Shown here one piece after another: positions 33,850-46,232 of a DNA stretch of 64,000 nucleotides. Under the pieces are notes generated by a model. The model was not told where the DNA came from, did not search any database, and worked only from the letters and a program-made list of their open reading frames with translations. The stretch's first letter is position 1, and the number at the start of each line of letters is the position of its first letter. Source of the stretch: Steinernema hermaphroditum (Eukaryota > Nematoda > Chromadorea > Rhabditida > Steinernematidae); NCBI GenBank assembly GCA_030435675.1, contig CM059622.1:7192001-7256000 (forward strand). Direction: 5' to 3'. The position numbers and the translations under genes were made by a program.

Positions 33850-35895
33850 ATCCTGCATGCGGATGTGGAAAAAGTAGGGAATCGTTACCGGACGGGGACC
33901 CCAATCGGATTAGCGCCCGGAGCGCGCTTCGGTCCGCCCATTGTTCTCTCGTTCCCGACCAAAATTCAAAAAAGTTTTCGCTTTTCGTATAAAACGCGCG
34001 ACATCGCCGGAATCGACACTCGCTCCTCGCATCGGAGCTTCCGACCCCCAGCGTCGTCCCTTTCAGACCCCAGTCCCCCTCGCCGCCTACCGTATTCCAT
34101 CATGGAGAATATGGACCCGAAGACGGGCAACTTCCAGTTCGCCTCGCCGGTCGCCGGCGGCCCCACCACCGTAAGCCCTGCCCGGAGATACGCCTCGACC
34201 CTCGACCTTTTAGATCCAGGTGGCGGAGCGGAGACCCTCGCAGAACGAAGACGAAGAGGAGGACCGCGGCAACAACTGCATCTTCGGCCACCAGGTACCG
34301 TATCTCCGTACCCCCCGAGCACTCAGGGCCGCTTCAGATCCGCTTCACCATCATGATCATCTCGACGCTGTGTCTCTCGTCGATCCTGAGCAACATCCTC
34401 ACCTTCAACTTCACCGTCATCTGCATGGCCGGCACGAAGCCGGAGAACTACTCAGAGGGCCAGACGACCGACCTCGGCGACTACCGGCCCGACCTGGACT
34501 ACTCTAGCGCCGAGAAGAGCGCGCTGTTCATGGCCGTCGCCGTCGGCTCGCTGCTCGCCGTCTTCCCGCTCACCATCATGCTCAACAAGTTCGGCTCGCG
34601 GCGCGTCTTCGGCACGCTCGGCTTCATCTCCGCCATCTCCACCTTCCTCGTGCCCCTCAGCGCCAACATGGGCTTCTACTACATCCTCGTCATGCGCATC
34701 GTGCAGGGCACCGCCTTCTCCGCCTGCCTCCCCGTCATGGGCAGCATCACCTCCCACTGGTCGACCCTCAAGCAGAATGGCATCTTCATCGCCATCCTCA
34801 GCAGCTTCCTGCAGGTGGCGCCCATCTTTACCATGCCCGTCTCCGGCGAGCTCTGCACGTCGAGCCTCGGCTGGACCTCCGTCTACTACCTGCACGGCGC
34901 TGTCTCCGTCGTCCTCTTCTCCCTCTTCCTCCTCTACCATCGCAACACGCCCCACAAGCACCCGCTGGTGCGCCGTCGTGAGCTCGTGAAGGTGATGTTC
35001 GGCAAGGGCTCCATCTACAGCGGCCCCGGCAAGCAGAAGGTGTCGCGCAAGGTGCCCATGGCCGCCATGTACAAGGACCCCGCCATCTGGGCCATCCTCG
35101 TCGCCGCCTACGGCAACTTCATGGGCACGCAGCTCTCGCTCCAGTTCATGCCCACTTACATCAACAACGTCCTCTTCCTGCCCATCGAACAGACCGGCGT
35201 CGCCTCCGCCATCTCGCCCATCATCATGTTCTTCATTAAGATCGTCGCCGGCCAAACCTCCGACAAGATCCGGTACCCCGTCCCGTTCCCTCCCTCCCAG
35301 ACTTAACCCCCTCCCCTTCAGGTTCCTCAGCGACAACGTGAAGCTGCGCGTGTACAACTCGCTCTCCATGGGCGGCATGGGCGTCCTCTTCATCGTGCTC
35401 GCCTTCCTCAACCCGGAGACGCACAAGTCGCTCTGCCTCATCGTGCTCATCGCCTCGACCTGCATCCTCGGCTTCAACTCCGGCGGCTTCTTCAAGTCCT
35501 CGCAGATGGTTTCTCGGCAGCACAGCCACTTCACCCTCGCCAACATCTCCTTCCTCAACTGCGTCTGCATGCTCCTCACGCCCCTCCTCAACGAGCTCAT
35601 CGCCCCCGAGAACACCCCCGGTGAGTGCCCCTCCCGCGCCGCCCTAAGCCTCCTTCAGAAACCTGGGCCATCGTCCTCTGCATCCACGGCGCCATCCTCC
35701 TCTCCACCAACGCCTTCTTCTGCGTCTTCGCCCAGTCGAAGCCCGCGCCCTGGACCCTCGAGACCTGGTCCAACAAGGGCAGCAAGGTCGCCCCCGCCTC
35801 CGACGACGCCGGTCCACGGGCGCAGGAGCACGCCTAACACTTCCAGTCCCATCTAGTTGCTCACACATCCCGAGTACTTTGCCCAGAAGTACGCA
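33850..35895. repeat. 2,046 bp direct duplication, copy 2
   Basis: Same orientation as copy 1 at a constant offset of 5,661 bp. Homology begins at ATCCTGCATGCGG and ends at CCCAGAAGTACGCA; no target-site duplication or terminal repeat seen. Confidence 0.93.
34102..35837 (+). CDS. SLC17-type MFS transporter, copy 2
   Basis: Same five-exon structure as copy 1 shifted by 5,661 bp (34102-34170, 34214-34294, 34338-35272, 35322-35620 and 35659-35837). Two amino-acid changes: Thr for Ile in GQTTDL and Asn for Lys in YINNVLF. The first intron's acceptor is TTTTAG here, TTTCAG in copy 1; both keep AG. The 3' flank differs from copy 1 after 58 bp, so the copies may use different poly(A) sites. Intact and probably expressed. 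Confidence 0.92.
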
Positions 35896-36066
35896 TTTGC
35901 TTTCAGCCAAATGCCGTGTTTTCGCTGTAAATAGGTCTGTCTGCTCGAGATAAACATTCTTCTCACGGTGTGGACCTTTTTGCGCCTCAGGTGGGAAGGC
36001 ACGTCGTTAACTGTTATGCGACTGATAACGGACTTCGTTAGCGATCCATTCGTCTTCGACGACATC

Positions 36067-36580
36067 ATGGAGCTTCTTTCGTTCGTTTTCCTCTCTTTCG
36101 GTCTCTCAAGGGGTACTGCTTCATTTGTCACCCTCTTACCCTCTCCTTTAGGGGTGTCCTCCCAGTCCACCTTCCTCCTTCGTGCCGAAGATTCCCTTTC
36201 CATCGCCAATGGCGACATTTCCTTCGAAGATGCGGCCGTAGTCGCGGCGGATCCGGACGGAGTCGTGGAGATGTTCTACATCGAGAGGGCGGGCTCTCCC
36301 GTTCCTAGAGATGCGCTCAGCCACTTCCCCATCTACAGCGGAAACGACAGTCGAGCGGCGGCCCTGGGAACGTCCGCCGCCTTGCGCAGTTCAGCTGTCT
36401 TCTCTGATTTTCAGGCTTGCATCGATGCGCAGCAATGCCTCCTCCCTGGTTCCGACCCGATCAGTCAGGGAACCCACTCGCTCTCCCTCTACAATCATCT
36501 CGAATCCCACGAATTCTCCTTCCAACTCTTCTTCAGGGTGGTCAGCACTTTTTCTTCAGGGCGGTCAGCACCCAAGCACT
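36067..36580 (+). CDS. Secreted protein, probably CUB-like, 5' part
   Basis: A signal peptide (MELLSFVFLSFGLSRG) at 36067 is followed by an in-phase 39-bp intron (36113-36151) and a long open stretch (SSQSTFLLRAEDSLSIANGD...). Further exons seem to follow: about 36659-36780 (YPFASSAANFSTRLNFPSTT...) and 36829-36940 (FIVDQSNKKKVFYSSPLTVS..., FQISFSVL), which resemble the nematode CUB-like domain (PF02408 type). I could not join these parts with matching phases; a stop or an unrecognised intron lies near 36580-36660. Either one gene with a missed exon or a decayed one. Confidence 0.4.
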
Positions 36581-36658
36581 TTTGACTCTCTTTTTTTGAC
36601 ATTCTGAAGGATGAGTTCGAACTAAAGAACGACCGCGGCATTCTGACGAACCCCCTTT

Positions 36659-36940
36659 GACAATACCCATTCGCCTCCTCCGCTGCCAACTTCTCGACGC
36701 GGCTCAACTTCCCCTCGACTACCGTAATCGAAAATAATAACCTTTCTCCCGGATCTTCCCTCATAATGTCAGACGAGAAGTAATTTGCCTACATCTACCT
36801 CATCAAAAACTGACTCTGAAACTCAGATTCATCGTAGATCAATCCAACAAGAAGAAGGTGTTCTATTCATCGCCCCTCACAGTGAGCTTCTCGAAAGGTC
36901 TCCAGGCAGGGAGCGGTTTTCAAATCAGTTTCTCGGTTCT
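36659..36940 (+). CDS. Possible CUB-like domain exons
   Basis: Two open segments separated by a 46-47 bp interval with GTAATT...CTCAG borders. The combined sequence alternates polar and hydrophobic residues as in a beta sandwich and contains LSPGSSLIMSDEK and VFYSSPLTVSFSKG, the spacing seen in nematode CUB-like domains. Start and end not resolved; probably the 3' part of the gene beginning at 36067. Confidence 0.35.
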
Positions 36941-37070
36941 TGTAAAGTCTTCGCCTATCGACCATTCGACGGTTTCCCTCCTATGCGCAGCGATATTTAT
37001 TGCAATAACGATTCGATGCTAAATTTTACATACGGCGAGATCACTTTGCACGCAAAGTTATCGATGGCGC

Positions 37071-38286
37071 TCACAAAGTTGCGGTCTGCCGCCTCGAATC
37101 GGCCGAACTCTTGCTGAAGAGCCGTTCACTGGAGTCGACGAAGACTTCCTGCTCGGAAGGGAATTGCTGCTGCATACTGGGCAATTCCTCCAGATGCATT
37201 TCGAGCGACGGGATACGGAGAGAGCGCAACTGATGGTAGGTACGCGGAGGTGCGGTGAGGCGGACGGTGAAGAAAAGTTTCTTGTGGAATCGGAATTGTA
37301 GGAAGATGCCGCCGATCATCAGCCACGCGACGACTTCGGCGACAATCCAGCGCGCGGGAAAGTATGGAAAGTACGGCAACAGGGTCCAGGACTTCGTCCA
37401 TGTAAAGTGGAGGTAGGACAGCACAGACGCGGAGAGGAACCAGAAGAAGAGATCAGCGAAAGTGCGGCGTATGTCGGCTTCCTGAAATGGAGGTGCATCA
37501 TAACTAAGGATACTCAAATACGTAGACGAACCACTTTAGGCGGCATAGGGCTTCTGAAGATTTTGAGCATGTGGGCAAGATTGTAGAAGACGATAACGAG
37601 CCAGGTAACGATAGAAATGGCGACCGGAGACAGCGAGCTGCACGCGGCCGCAGAAGAAAAACTGTTGGAAATACACATCATGTTGGTCACAGTGATCTGA
37701 ATAGGAAAACGATTACACCACACGAACGTGAAGCACTTACATCGCAACAAGTTAACCACTGACCAGATCCATGCTGAATCTTAAGCACAACGTATTCGAT
37801 GATTCCTCCACTGCCATCGAAGGTTACTAAAATGACTTCCAAATAATTAAGAAAAGATGGTAATTAGGAACCTTCGTTCCTGTCGACGCCATTTGAAGTT
37901 TGGCCGATTTCAGTCGCATTCAGAATTTTCTCGAAGGCTTCCCTTGTAGCACGTTTCTTCAAAAGTCGGTCATCTTCCACCTTCGTTGTGTTGGTATGGT
38001 AAAGGCGATCGAAGAAGCGCTCCACTGCTCGTGGATCATTGTAGCGTTCGATTGGATCGAAGAGCTTCGGGCACTGGTTCGGCGTAATGTCTTCTTGACC
38101 GCGCAGCCCGCAGAGTTTCGTTGTTCGGAGCACAAGGAGGACGAGCAGGAGTGCGACTGCCACTTCGGCCCACTTCACGATGAAGAACAACCGCATAGCG
38201 AGATTCCTTGACTTCGAAGGGGTCGTTAGTTCTTTCCAGGAACGTTGAAGAGTCGGCGACCGCTCCTCACCGACTGATTCGACCAA
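37071..38286 (-). CDS. Four-TM membrane protein, MARVEL/synaptophysin-like topology
   Basis: Four phase-checked exons: 37872-38286, 37741-37826, 37535-37696 and 37071-37481, 357 residues. Cytosolic N-terminus, TM1 (VKWAEVAVALLLVLLVLRT), a first loop of about 120 residues with NTT and NAT N-glycosylation sites and QWLTCCD, TM2 (VAISIVTWLVIVFYNLAHML), TM3 (TFADLFFWFLSASVLSYLHF), TM4 (RWIVAEVVAWLMIGGIFLQF), and a cytosolic tail with acidic and Ser-rich segments. Topology with a conserved-looking FxW in TM3 recalls the MARVEL/synaptophysin group, but the first loop is unusually long and I see no diagnostic motif. Exact family uncertain. Confidence 0.72.
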
Positions 38287-39798
38287 ATGACCGACGAGTC
38301 GGCGTCATCTCGAGTCTGCCTCAACCGTCTAGAAGTGATGTCTGAAAGTCTCATCTTATCTTGCGGAAAGGGCACTAACACGAGGGTATTAAGGAAATTC
38401 CCCAGATTGGGATTTTAAGTAAACCCAAAATGCGAGCACTGTAGTCTCAGTAGCTTTGTGCATTTGCTAGTACTGTGGACAACTAAATTTCCGTTTTATG
38501 GATTGTCAGAAATGTGGGAGTTGCAATCTAAAAAACAAGAACCAGCATAAACGCTAGTGGCGCTGCAAGAGTGTCATTTCTGGTGGTGAAGAGGAAACTA
38601 CAACATGAAAGGAAACGAAAGACCACACAAGACCACACGTTTTGAGAAATATCTGCCCTCCAGCGCTTTTTATCGCTCGCTGCGCAAAGTATATATAAGA
38701 GGCGGAGCTTTTCCTCTTGTGTTTATTTTTCTTTTTCTTGTGTTCTTCTGTGTTTCGAGCGTCTCTGAAGATTCGAGCGCAAGCGAATGTTTCCGGTATA
38801 AGGGTAGCAGTTTACGTGGAAGGTAGCTTGTCTACTTACCTAATAGATACAGTGTGTTTAGAAAATATTACGTGGCGGATGGCCTAAGTGTTTCTGTTCT
38901 AGATTCCTGCTGAGCGCTTAAATCGGGTGCAAACGGTGAAAGATGCTCTACCAAGCAGCTTTTGATGGCAAAGACTGTTTCCAATGAGCTATAGAGACAC
39001 ATTCGGCGCGCTTATATACCAACCAGTCCGTTAAAAAAAACCTCTTTTAGGTACCTTGGTCTAATTTTCAGCAGCTCAAACTATGTGCGTTTTCTTAGTC
39101 CCGGGCTGCGCTATACACCTCACAAACTTTCAGCGAAATCCGAGTGTCACACTTCGGGTATCAACGTTATAACGTTGTCCACTTTCAGGAGTGCGAAACC
39201 GGGCATGAAGAAGGAGAGCTCCAGGAAACGATCGTCGCGAGACGGTAAGTGGTTTGTTTAGTGTCGCTGCCATGGTGGAAGGAACTGCATTTAATGTGTA
39301 TGTTCTTGTTTGGCCTTCAGTCGCTCTCTGCGATCTATGGGATGCACACCTTTGATGAAATGAAAACAAGGGTCAGTGTAAGAGGGCGCTATGGAATAGG
39401 GCCAAAGTACGTTTTCTACATCATGATAAACAAGCATCCGTTTTTCCGACCTTCTGCACTAAGGAGAGGCGTCGCGGGGCAGTCCCTCTCCCAAAGAGAA
39501 CAATCGAGGACCCTTCCCTGTCAGTCCTCTCCATCGCCCCAAGTTCTGCACTTTCTGATGATTTGTGCGCCAGACGACGCGGCAGTCTTTGAGCCTTCCC
39601 ATCGCAAACACCCGTCGCGTTTGTCCCTCCCTCTGTCCGGCACACATCATCGTTTCTTCGAAAGTCGACTTGTCCGGGCAGCGACCTCTGATTCTCCTTC
39701 CGTTCCACGATGATTCACTCGCGCAAAGCCCACCCACTCGGTTTCGCAAATCTCGCTCAACACGGTTTTTAACTACGTCCGTTAGAGTCATCGTTTCA
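38287..39798. other. Intergenic region
   Basis: No gene supported. Close to its 3' end is the splice-acceptor-like sequence in front of the ABC transporter ATG. Confidence 0.45.
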
Positions 39799-39801
39799 GG
39801 T
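39790..39801 (+). promoter_or_regulatory. Possible trans-splice acceptor before the ABC gene
   Basis: TCGTTTCAG ends at 39799, two nucleotides before the ATG. This matches the nematode 3' splice consensus and its usual placement for a spliced leader. It could instead be an acceptor for an unseen non-coding first exon. Confidence 0.5.
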
Positions 39802-42527
39802 ATGCTCTTCACGAGGCAGCGTTCTGCCGTCGCCGCCCTCGTGTTAGGCGTGCTCACCGACGTCGCCGTCTCTCTCCTATGTCTGGGCTTCTACAACGCC
39901 CGTTCCTGCTTCGATCTCGACGTGCTTCTCCGACATCTCTCCATTCGCGAGTTCGACTTCTTCCACACTCTCCATGACTTCGCCCTTCTTGTGGCCGTCC
40001 GAAGCGTCTTCGTTTTCGGTGGAATCGTCCTCCGCGCTTTCCAAAGTAAGCTCCATTTATACAGCTTCTGATCTATAGATGTCTTCCAGAGAATGACGAG
40101 AAGTTCAACTCTCGGGCGCTTGTTGTCTTCGGACTGGCTACCATCTCTTGGTCTTTTCTGCTGGTCAAGATTCTTGCCATCTCCGAGTCCCCCGAACAGC
40201 TCGGCTTTGCTGGTCTCTGGCTGACCGTAGTGTGGACCGTGGTAGCCAGCGCCTGGATGGTCGCCGTTTGGCTGCTCGTGCTCCCCTCGACGCGCATCTG
40301 GCCCCTCTCTAACGCCTCGGCTCAGGCCACCGCCGAGTACTCGCCTCTTATCACCAACGATGCGGAGTCAGCGGCGGTTTCCAAGGAGACGGCGTCGAAG
40401 GGAGGCGTCGCGAAGCACATGTGGCGTCTCGTGTGCTATTGTCGCCATGCGATTCACTGGTTCCTGCTCGGCTTCGTCTTCCTCCTCATCTACGCCCTCG
40501 GTGAGTCTCTCCCCTCGCCTCCTCCTTCTCATCATCTCTTTCAGCCCGCGTTGCAATTCCAAAATTCACGGGCGAGGTCATCGCGACGATTGTCAGCAGT
40601 AAGTCGAAGGAGGAGGGGATGCAGCGCCTCGTCTCCGCTGTCCTCAAGATGACGGGCCTCGTTGCCGTCAGCTCCATCTTCGGGGGCCTCCGCGGCGGCT
40701 GCTTCACCTACGCCTCGATGATTGTGAACTGTCGGATGCGCTGCGACCTTTTTCGCTCTCTGATGCGCCAGGAGATCGCCTTCTACGACCAAACGAAGAC
40801 TGGAGAGATTACCTCGCGGCTTACCTCCGACTGCCAAACGATGGCCACAACGGTGGCGACCAACCTCAACGTATGCGTGCATCTAACGGTGCGAAATGAA
40901 TGGACTTTGCTTCAGGTCTTCATGCGGAACGGAGTTATGCTCCTCGGCTCACTCGGCTTCATGTTTTCCATGTCGTGGCACCTCACCCTGGTCACCTTCA
41001 TCGCCGTCCCGCTCGTGGGGTTCATCACCAAAGTCTACGGCGCCTACTACGACGTAAGCATTTCGCGTCGACTGCACTCTTAACACACTACTGTAGGATC
41101 TGAGCGAACGGACGCAGAAAGCGCTCGCCGACGCGAACCACGTTGCCGAGCAGACCCTCAGCACGATGCGAACGGTGCGGAGCTTCGCCTGTGAGGACAA
41201 GGAGACCGAACGTTTCGAGGGCTTCGTCGGGGAAACGATCCACATCAACAAGAAGAAGTCGGTCGCTTACATGTTCTACACGTGGCTGAACGAGGGCTGC
41301 GACAATGCCATCCTCGTGGGGGTGCTCTTCTACGGAGGACACCTTGTTCTCACCGAGAAGATGACCGCCGACAACCTCATTGCCTTCCTTCTCTACCAGA
41401 TGCAGCTTGGAGAAAATCTCTACGTAGGGATGTCTCCCCGAAGTCTTCACTAACTCCTGTTTAGAACCTGGGCTACGTGTTCACGGGGCTGATGGAGGCC
41501 GTCGGCGCCTCTCGGAAGGTCTTCGACTACATGCTCCGTGAGCCAAAGGTAGCAAACGACGGGACTCTGAAGCCCGAGGTCGAAGGAAACATCGAGTTCG
41601 CCGAAGTCACCTTCGCCTATCCGAGTCGACTAAACCGGAAGGTTCTTGACGTAAGAAAACGCGTCTCTGAATACTCTTCCAGATTCACCATTTTAGGGCA
41701 TTTCCTTCAATGTGAACGCCGGAGAGACGGTGGCTTTGGTGGGGCCCAGCGGCGGGGGCAAGTCGACGTGTGTGGCTCTACTGGAGCACTTCTACAACCT
41801 CCTCGGTGGGGCGATCCGCCTCGACGGCGTCGATATCTCCCTGATAGAGCACCACTTCTTCCACGAAAAGATCGCGCTCGTGGCGCAGGAGCCCGTTCTC
41901 TACGAAGGCACGGTAGGGGAGAACATCCTCTACGGTTTCTACGGGGGCTCTGCTGAGGAGCGCCAGCGGCTGATGGAGGCGGCGGCGAAGAAGGCGAACG
42001 TGCACGACTTCGTAATGCAGATGGAGAAGGGTTACGAAACAAACTGCGGCGAGCGGGGCGTACAAATGAGCGGCGGCCAGAAGCAGAGAATCGCCATCGC
42101 GAGGGCGCTCGTGCGGAACCCGGCGGTGCTGATCCTCGATGAAGCGACTTCGGCCCTGGATACTGAGAGCGAACACATAGTGCAGGAGGCGATCTCCGAA
42201 TGGTGCAAGGAGCGCAAAACGGTCATCGTCATCGCCCATCGCCTAAGCACCGTCGAGAAGGCCGACAAGATCCTTGTCATCAGCGGCGGCAAGGTCATCC
42301 AGGTGAGTTTTATCCCCTTTTGTCCCCTCTAGCCTGCTTTTCAGTGCGGAAGACACTCTGAGCTGATCAAGGAGAGGGGCAAGCTCTATCACAAGTTGGT
42401 CAATCGGCAGCTCCTCGGGATCGGCGACGCAGATGCTTCGGAAGACTCGCCTCTGGCGCCTGTCGAAGGCGTCGTCGACGAAACCGAAGATTCGACCTCA
42501 GAAGACACGGGTTCCAACGGACAGTAG
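39802..42527 (+). CDS. ABC half-transporter, TAPL/ABCB9 type (HAF family)
   Basis: Eight phase-checked exons (39802-40045, 40090-40500, 40545-40870, 40916-41053, 41097-41423, 41465-41650, 41697-42302 and 42345-42527), 806 residues. An N-terminal multi-TM TMD0 (VLGVLTDVAVSLLCLGFY and further helices) precedes a six-helix core domain, then one nucleotide-binding domain: Walker A GPSGGGKST, Q-loop VAQEPVLYEG, signature MSGGQKQRIAIARAL, Walker B ILDEATSALD, H-loop IAHRLSTV. The TMD0-TMD-NBD order matches lysosomal peptide exporter ABCB9 (nematode HAF-4/HAF-9). It would act as a dimer in lysosome-related organelles. The C-terminal tail is acidic. Its AATAAA lies at about 42618, close to the convergent innexin's stop codon (42643). 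Confidence 0.93.
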
Positions 42528-42642
42528 GGTACACATTCTAGTCTTTCCCACCGAGATTTGACCTCACAGTGCAAAGATTTCGCAGCTTTTCAAAGATTGA
42601 CTTTTTGTTTTGTTTGTAAATAAATTTAATTTATCGGCTTCA

Positions 42643-43958
42643 TCAGTGCCTCTGGCCCATCTTCTTCCTCTCGATCGATGTCTCCTGGTCCTGAGAGAGG
42701 ATGTCATTGGGGCGTTCGATGGCCAACTTACGATCTCCGCCATCTTGAGGAAAACGTCGCTCATGAGGAACATTCCAACTTGCTTTTTCAGGAGCTGAAG
42801 TACCAGGGTAAGGTCGGTAAGGCCGCGCATCTTCCAGGCGAAGTCGTCAATGAGGGCTGAGACGTCCTCGTGGTTCAACTGCAGAGATGGCGATGAAGAG
42901 GCTAGGGACAGGGCTGCACTCACGAGAGACTCCTTTTCCTCGGCGTCCTTGGATCGGATGCTCTGGTGCTGGCACTGACGGATCTGTGCGACGAGAGTCC
43001 TTCTGTCGGCGAGAAGCCAGATCCAATAGCCGATGTTGGCGACGGTGAGGAGGGCGAGGCCCAGCAAGTAGAAGAAGAGAAAGACGAAGATCTTCTCGTT
43101 GAGCATGTTGAGGGGGAGGGTGCACTCCATAGTGTACTTCTGATACTGGCCGGGCACGCGGATGTCGATGTCACAAAGGGTGACACGGGGGAACAGGCCC
43201 GAGTTCTGCCAGTCGCCAAGGTCGTAGCGCAGCACCTGGAACGGGTAGGCGAACGAGCCCAGGAAGACGGAGATCGTCTTCAGCTGGGTGAGGATCGCCG
43301 CGACGAAGGAGAACTTCATGAAGAAGTAGAGAAAAGTCACGAAAGTGTTCCTGAAAGGCGCGGGTCCTGCTTGGCACGTTCTGCTGCTCTACCTGGGAAA
43401 GATGCGAAAGTATCGGTGGTCGAGATGGGAAGCGGTGAGGAGAAGATTCGCCGACTGCTTCACCACTGCCGGCTGTGCGGAGGCGTCCGAGAGCGTCTTG
43501 GAGCACTCCATGATCAGAGGACGGATATGGTAGCCGCTGATCCAGTTGAAGGAGCGCCAGAGGACGTGGGGGAACATCGACAAGAGGGCGAGACCGGCGA
43601 GGATGAAGCCCGTCCACTGGTAGTAGGCCAGTTGGGGGCCGCTGCGCTCGGACTCGCCGGGGATCGTTGCGTTCAAGGGCACGAAGTAGGTGTTCTCGAT
43701 GAGGCAGTAGTCGTGCGTGTAGGCGTTCCACGTGTTCTTGAACTGGGCCTTCGTGAAGCATTGGATGGAGGAGCCTACGGCCAGCTGAAGAGCTCATCGA
43801 GGAGTTACAAACGATTTCGAAAGAGGGACCTTGGCGAAGATGAGGGAGGCGCAGACGACCATCAGCACAGGAGTGTACTGGTAGTTGAGGCGGTCGACGA
43901 AGTCATCCTCGTAGCGGACCTCGATGAGCTTCTCGACGAAGGCGAAAGCGTACTCCAT
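42643..43958 (-). CDS. Innexin 1 of the cluster
   Basis: Gap-junction channel subunit. Five phase-checked exons: 43830-43958, 43393-43784, 42924-43350, 42732-42878 and 42643-42690, 380 residues. N-terminal DDFVDRLNYQYTP, first extracellular loop with SIQCF and CLIENTYF, the innexin signature YYQWTGF before TM2, PHVLWRSFNWISG after it, second loop with FPRVTLCDIDIRV and MECTLPLNMLNEKIF, TM4, short C-terminus. The usual first-loop YVGE is replaced by AVGS. It shares a strikingly similar block with innexin 2. Intron 3 (45 bp) is a multiple of three and open, so retention would not shift the frame. Confidence 0.94.
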
Positions 43959-44847
43959 GGTCACTTCCTGGGGGCGAACAGTACAGCCGAGCGCTACCGA
44001 GAGGACAAGCGACTCGAAGTGGAGAGAATGGCGCTGATAAAGAGAATGGCGATAAAAGAGTTGCGGATAACAGAAGGGGAAGTGACAGACCCGCATATTC
44101 GGGAAGTTGTCCAAAAACACGAAGAGCTGTTTTACCGTTTTACTGTACAGGGTGCGTACAAAGCCTTAGAACGCCAAATTTAATTTTTATTCTGTAATAT
44201 ACTTTGTAATTTTTTTTGTAAATTGTGTTGTAAAAAAATTGTTATTTTTCGTAGCCGGTTGCGTTGCGATATTCGAATTCAGCATCTCTTTCTGCTCACC
44301 TTACCCCCACTTTTCCCGTCACTGCATGGCTTTCCAAAAGATGCGTTTTTCGATATCTGTGGTCATTTCGTACGAAATTCTAAGAGGCGAAATCACATGC
44401 AAGCTCGTTTTGTACTTTGAGCACGATCAACTAGGTGTCGGAAAACCAAGAAGTTACCATGAACTGAAAATCTGGAGCTCAAAAATTATAAAGAACAAAA
44501 GGGAGTCTTCTTGCACTGGAGTCTTCTTCTTGCCTCAGAAGGCAGTGTGTACTGTGTCACGTAGTTTTTATCGCTCTTTCGTTTAATTAGTGTTGTTCAT
44601 TCTATTTTGCTCAAATTTGTGAAATATAGCTGATTTTTTGCGAAACTTTGTACACACCCCATACATCCCATTCGCTGATCAAATTTACCTTGTAATTTAT
44701 CGTAATTCCGATTTTTTTGGACTTTTATCCGAGTCCAATGTGTGTCCACAATATTTATCCTAATTCTCAGGGTGTCCTTCAAAAGTGAGAAGACTTCCCC
44801 AACGTGCTCTTTTATATTATTTACATTACAACGGTCAGAGAAACGTC

Positions 44848-46232
44848 TCAGTGTTGTGCCTTCGCCTTCTTCTCCTTCTCTTCGTCGAAGTGCTAAATGA
44901 CATCAATGAGGACCAGAGGAAGGAGCCGGATCTACCAATTGTGCCATCTTGACGAAGATATCGCTAGTGATGAACATTCCCACGTGGTGCTTGAGGAGCC
45001 GGAGAACGATCATGAGGTCGGTGCCCTCGATCGCGTGGACGTAGTCGTTGATGAGCGCCGAGGTGCTGCCCTCGGAAACGCAGCGCTCGAGCTGGAGGAG
45101 AAGAAGGTGTCATTGCGGGGGAAAGGACTCACGTCGCGCTTCTTGGGGTCTTCTTCGTCCTCGATGTGTCGCGGGGAGAGAAGCGGCGCCCGGGAGTCGG
45201 TGGAGGAGTCACTGGAGACCGTGCCACACACCGCGTGGGGGTAGTCGTTCTGGATGTCGCTCATGTCGTGGAAGAAGCCGTTGCCGCGAGCCAGGAGTGC
45301 GATCCAGTAACAGATGTTGAGGAAGGTGACGATGGCCAACATGAGGAGGTAGAAAAAGAGGAAGACGAAGATCTTCTCGTTGAGCATGTTGAGGGGGAGG
45401 GTGCACTCCATAGTGTACTTCTGGTACTGGCCGGGCACGCGGATGTCGATGTCACAAAGGGTGACACGGGGGAACAGGCCCGAGCTCTGCCAGTCGCCAA
45501 GGTCGTAGCGCAGCACCTGGAAGGGGTAGGCGAACGAGCCCAGAAAGACGGAGAGGACTGCCAGCTCCGCGAAGATGACGCCGATGAACAGGACCTTCAT
45601 GAAGATGTAAAGGAAGGTGACCACCGTGTTCCTAGAGAGACCTCGGTTAGCGGCAGTTCCAAGCGCAGTACCTCGGAAGGATGTGGAAGTAGCTGTGGTC
45701 GAGTTTGCTGGCCTCGTGGAGGAGTCGGGCGGAGCGCTCGATGGCAACGCCCTGCTCCTTGGCGTTGTCCTTCGCCTCGTAGCACTCCTTGATGATCGGA
45801 CGGATATGGTAGCCGCTGATCCAGTTGAAGGAGCGCCAGAGGACGTGGGGGAGGATGAAGAAGAGGGCGAGGCCGGCGAGGATGAAGCCCGTCCACTGGT
45901 AGTAGGCGAGCTGCGCCTCGCTGCGCTGTGTCGTGTGGGGGATGTTCGTCTCCTGGGGGATGTAGTAGGTGTTCTCGATGAGGCAGTAGTCGTGCGTGTA
46001 GGCGTTCCAGGTGCCCTTGAACTGGGCCTTCGTGAAGCACTGGATGGAGAGGCCGAGGTACACCTGAAGCCTTTTGGACGGGGTCGCGGGCACGGGGACC
46101 CACCTTGGCGAAGAGGACGGAGGCACAGGCGCCCATCACGATAGGCGTGTACTGGTAGTTGAGACGGTCGATGAAGTCCTCCTCAAAGCGATCCTTGAGG
46201 ATGTTGTCGATGAGGCCAAAGACGAAATCCAT
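44848..46232 (-). CDS. Innexin 2 of the cluster
   Basis: Five phase-checked exons: 46104-46232, 45672-46063, 45133-45631, 44936-45091 and 44848-44892, 406 residues. Intron positions are the same as innexin 1. DDFVDRLNY equivalent EDFIDRLNYQYTP, SIQCFTKAQF, CLIENTYYIP, YYQWTGF, HVLWRSFNWISG, FPRVTLCDID, MECTLPLNMLNEKIF. The insert before the last cytosolic part is longer than in innexin 1 and Ser/Asp-rich (SSDSSTDSRAPLL). The C-terminus ends in a Lys-rich DEEKEKKAKAQ tail. Product of local duplication. Confidence 0.94.

Noticed and set aside
42966..44183. 405-codon plus-strand frame over innexin 1
   Set aside because: Antisense shadow; the minus strand carries a full innexin with matching intron phases.
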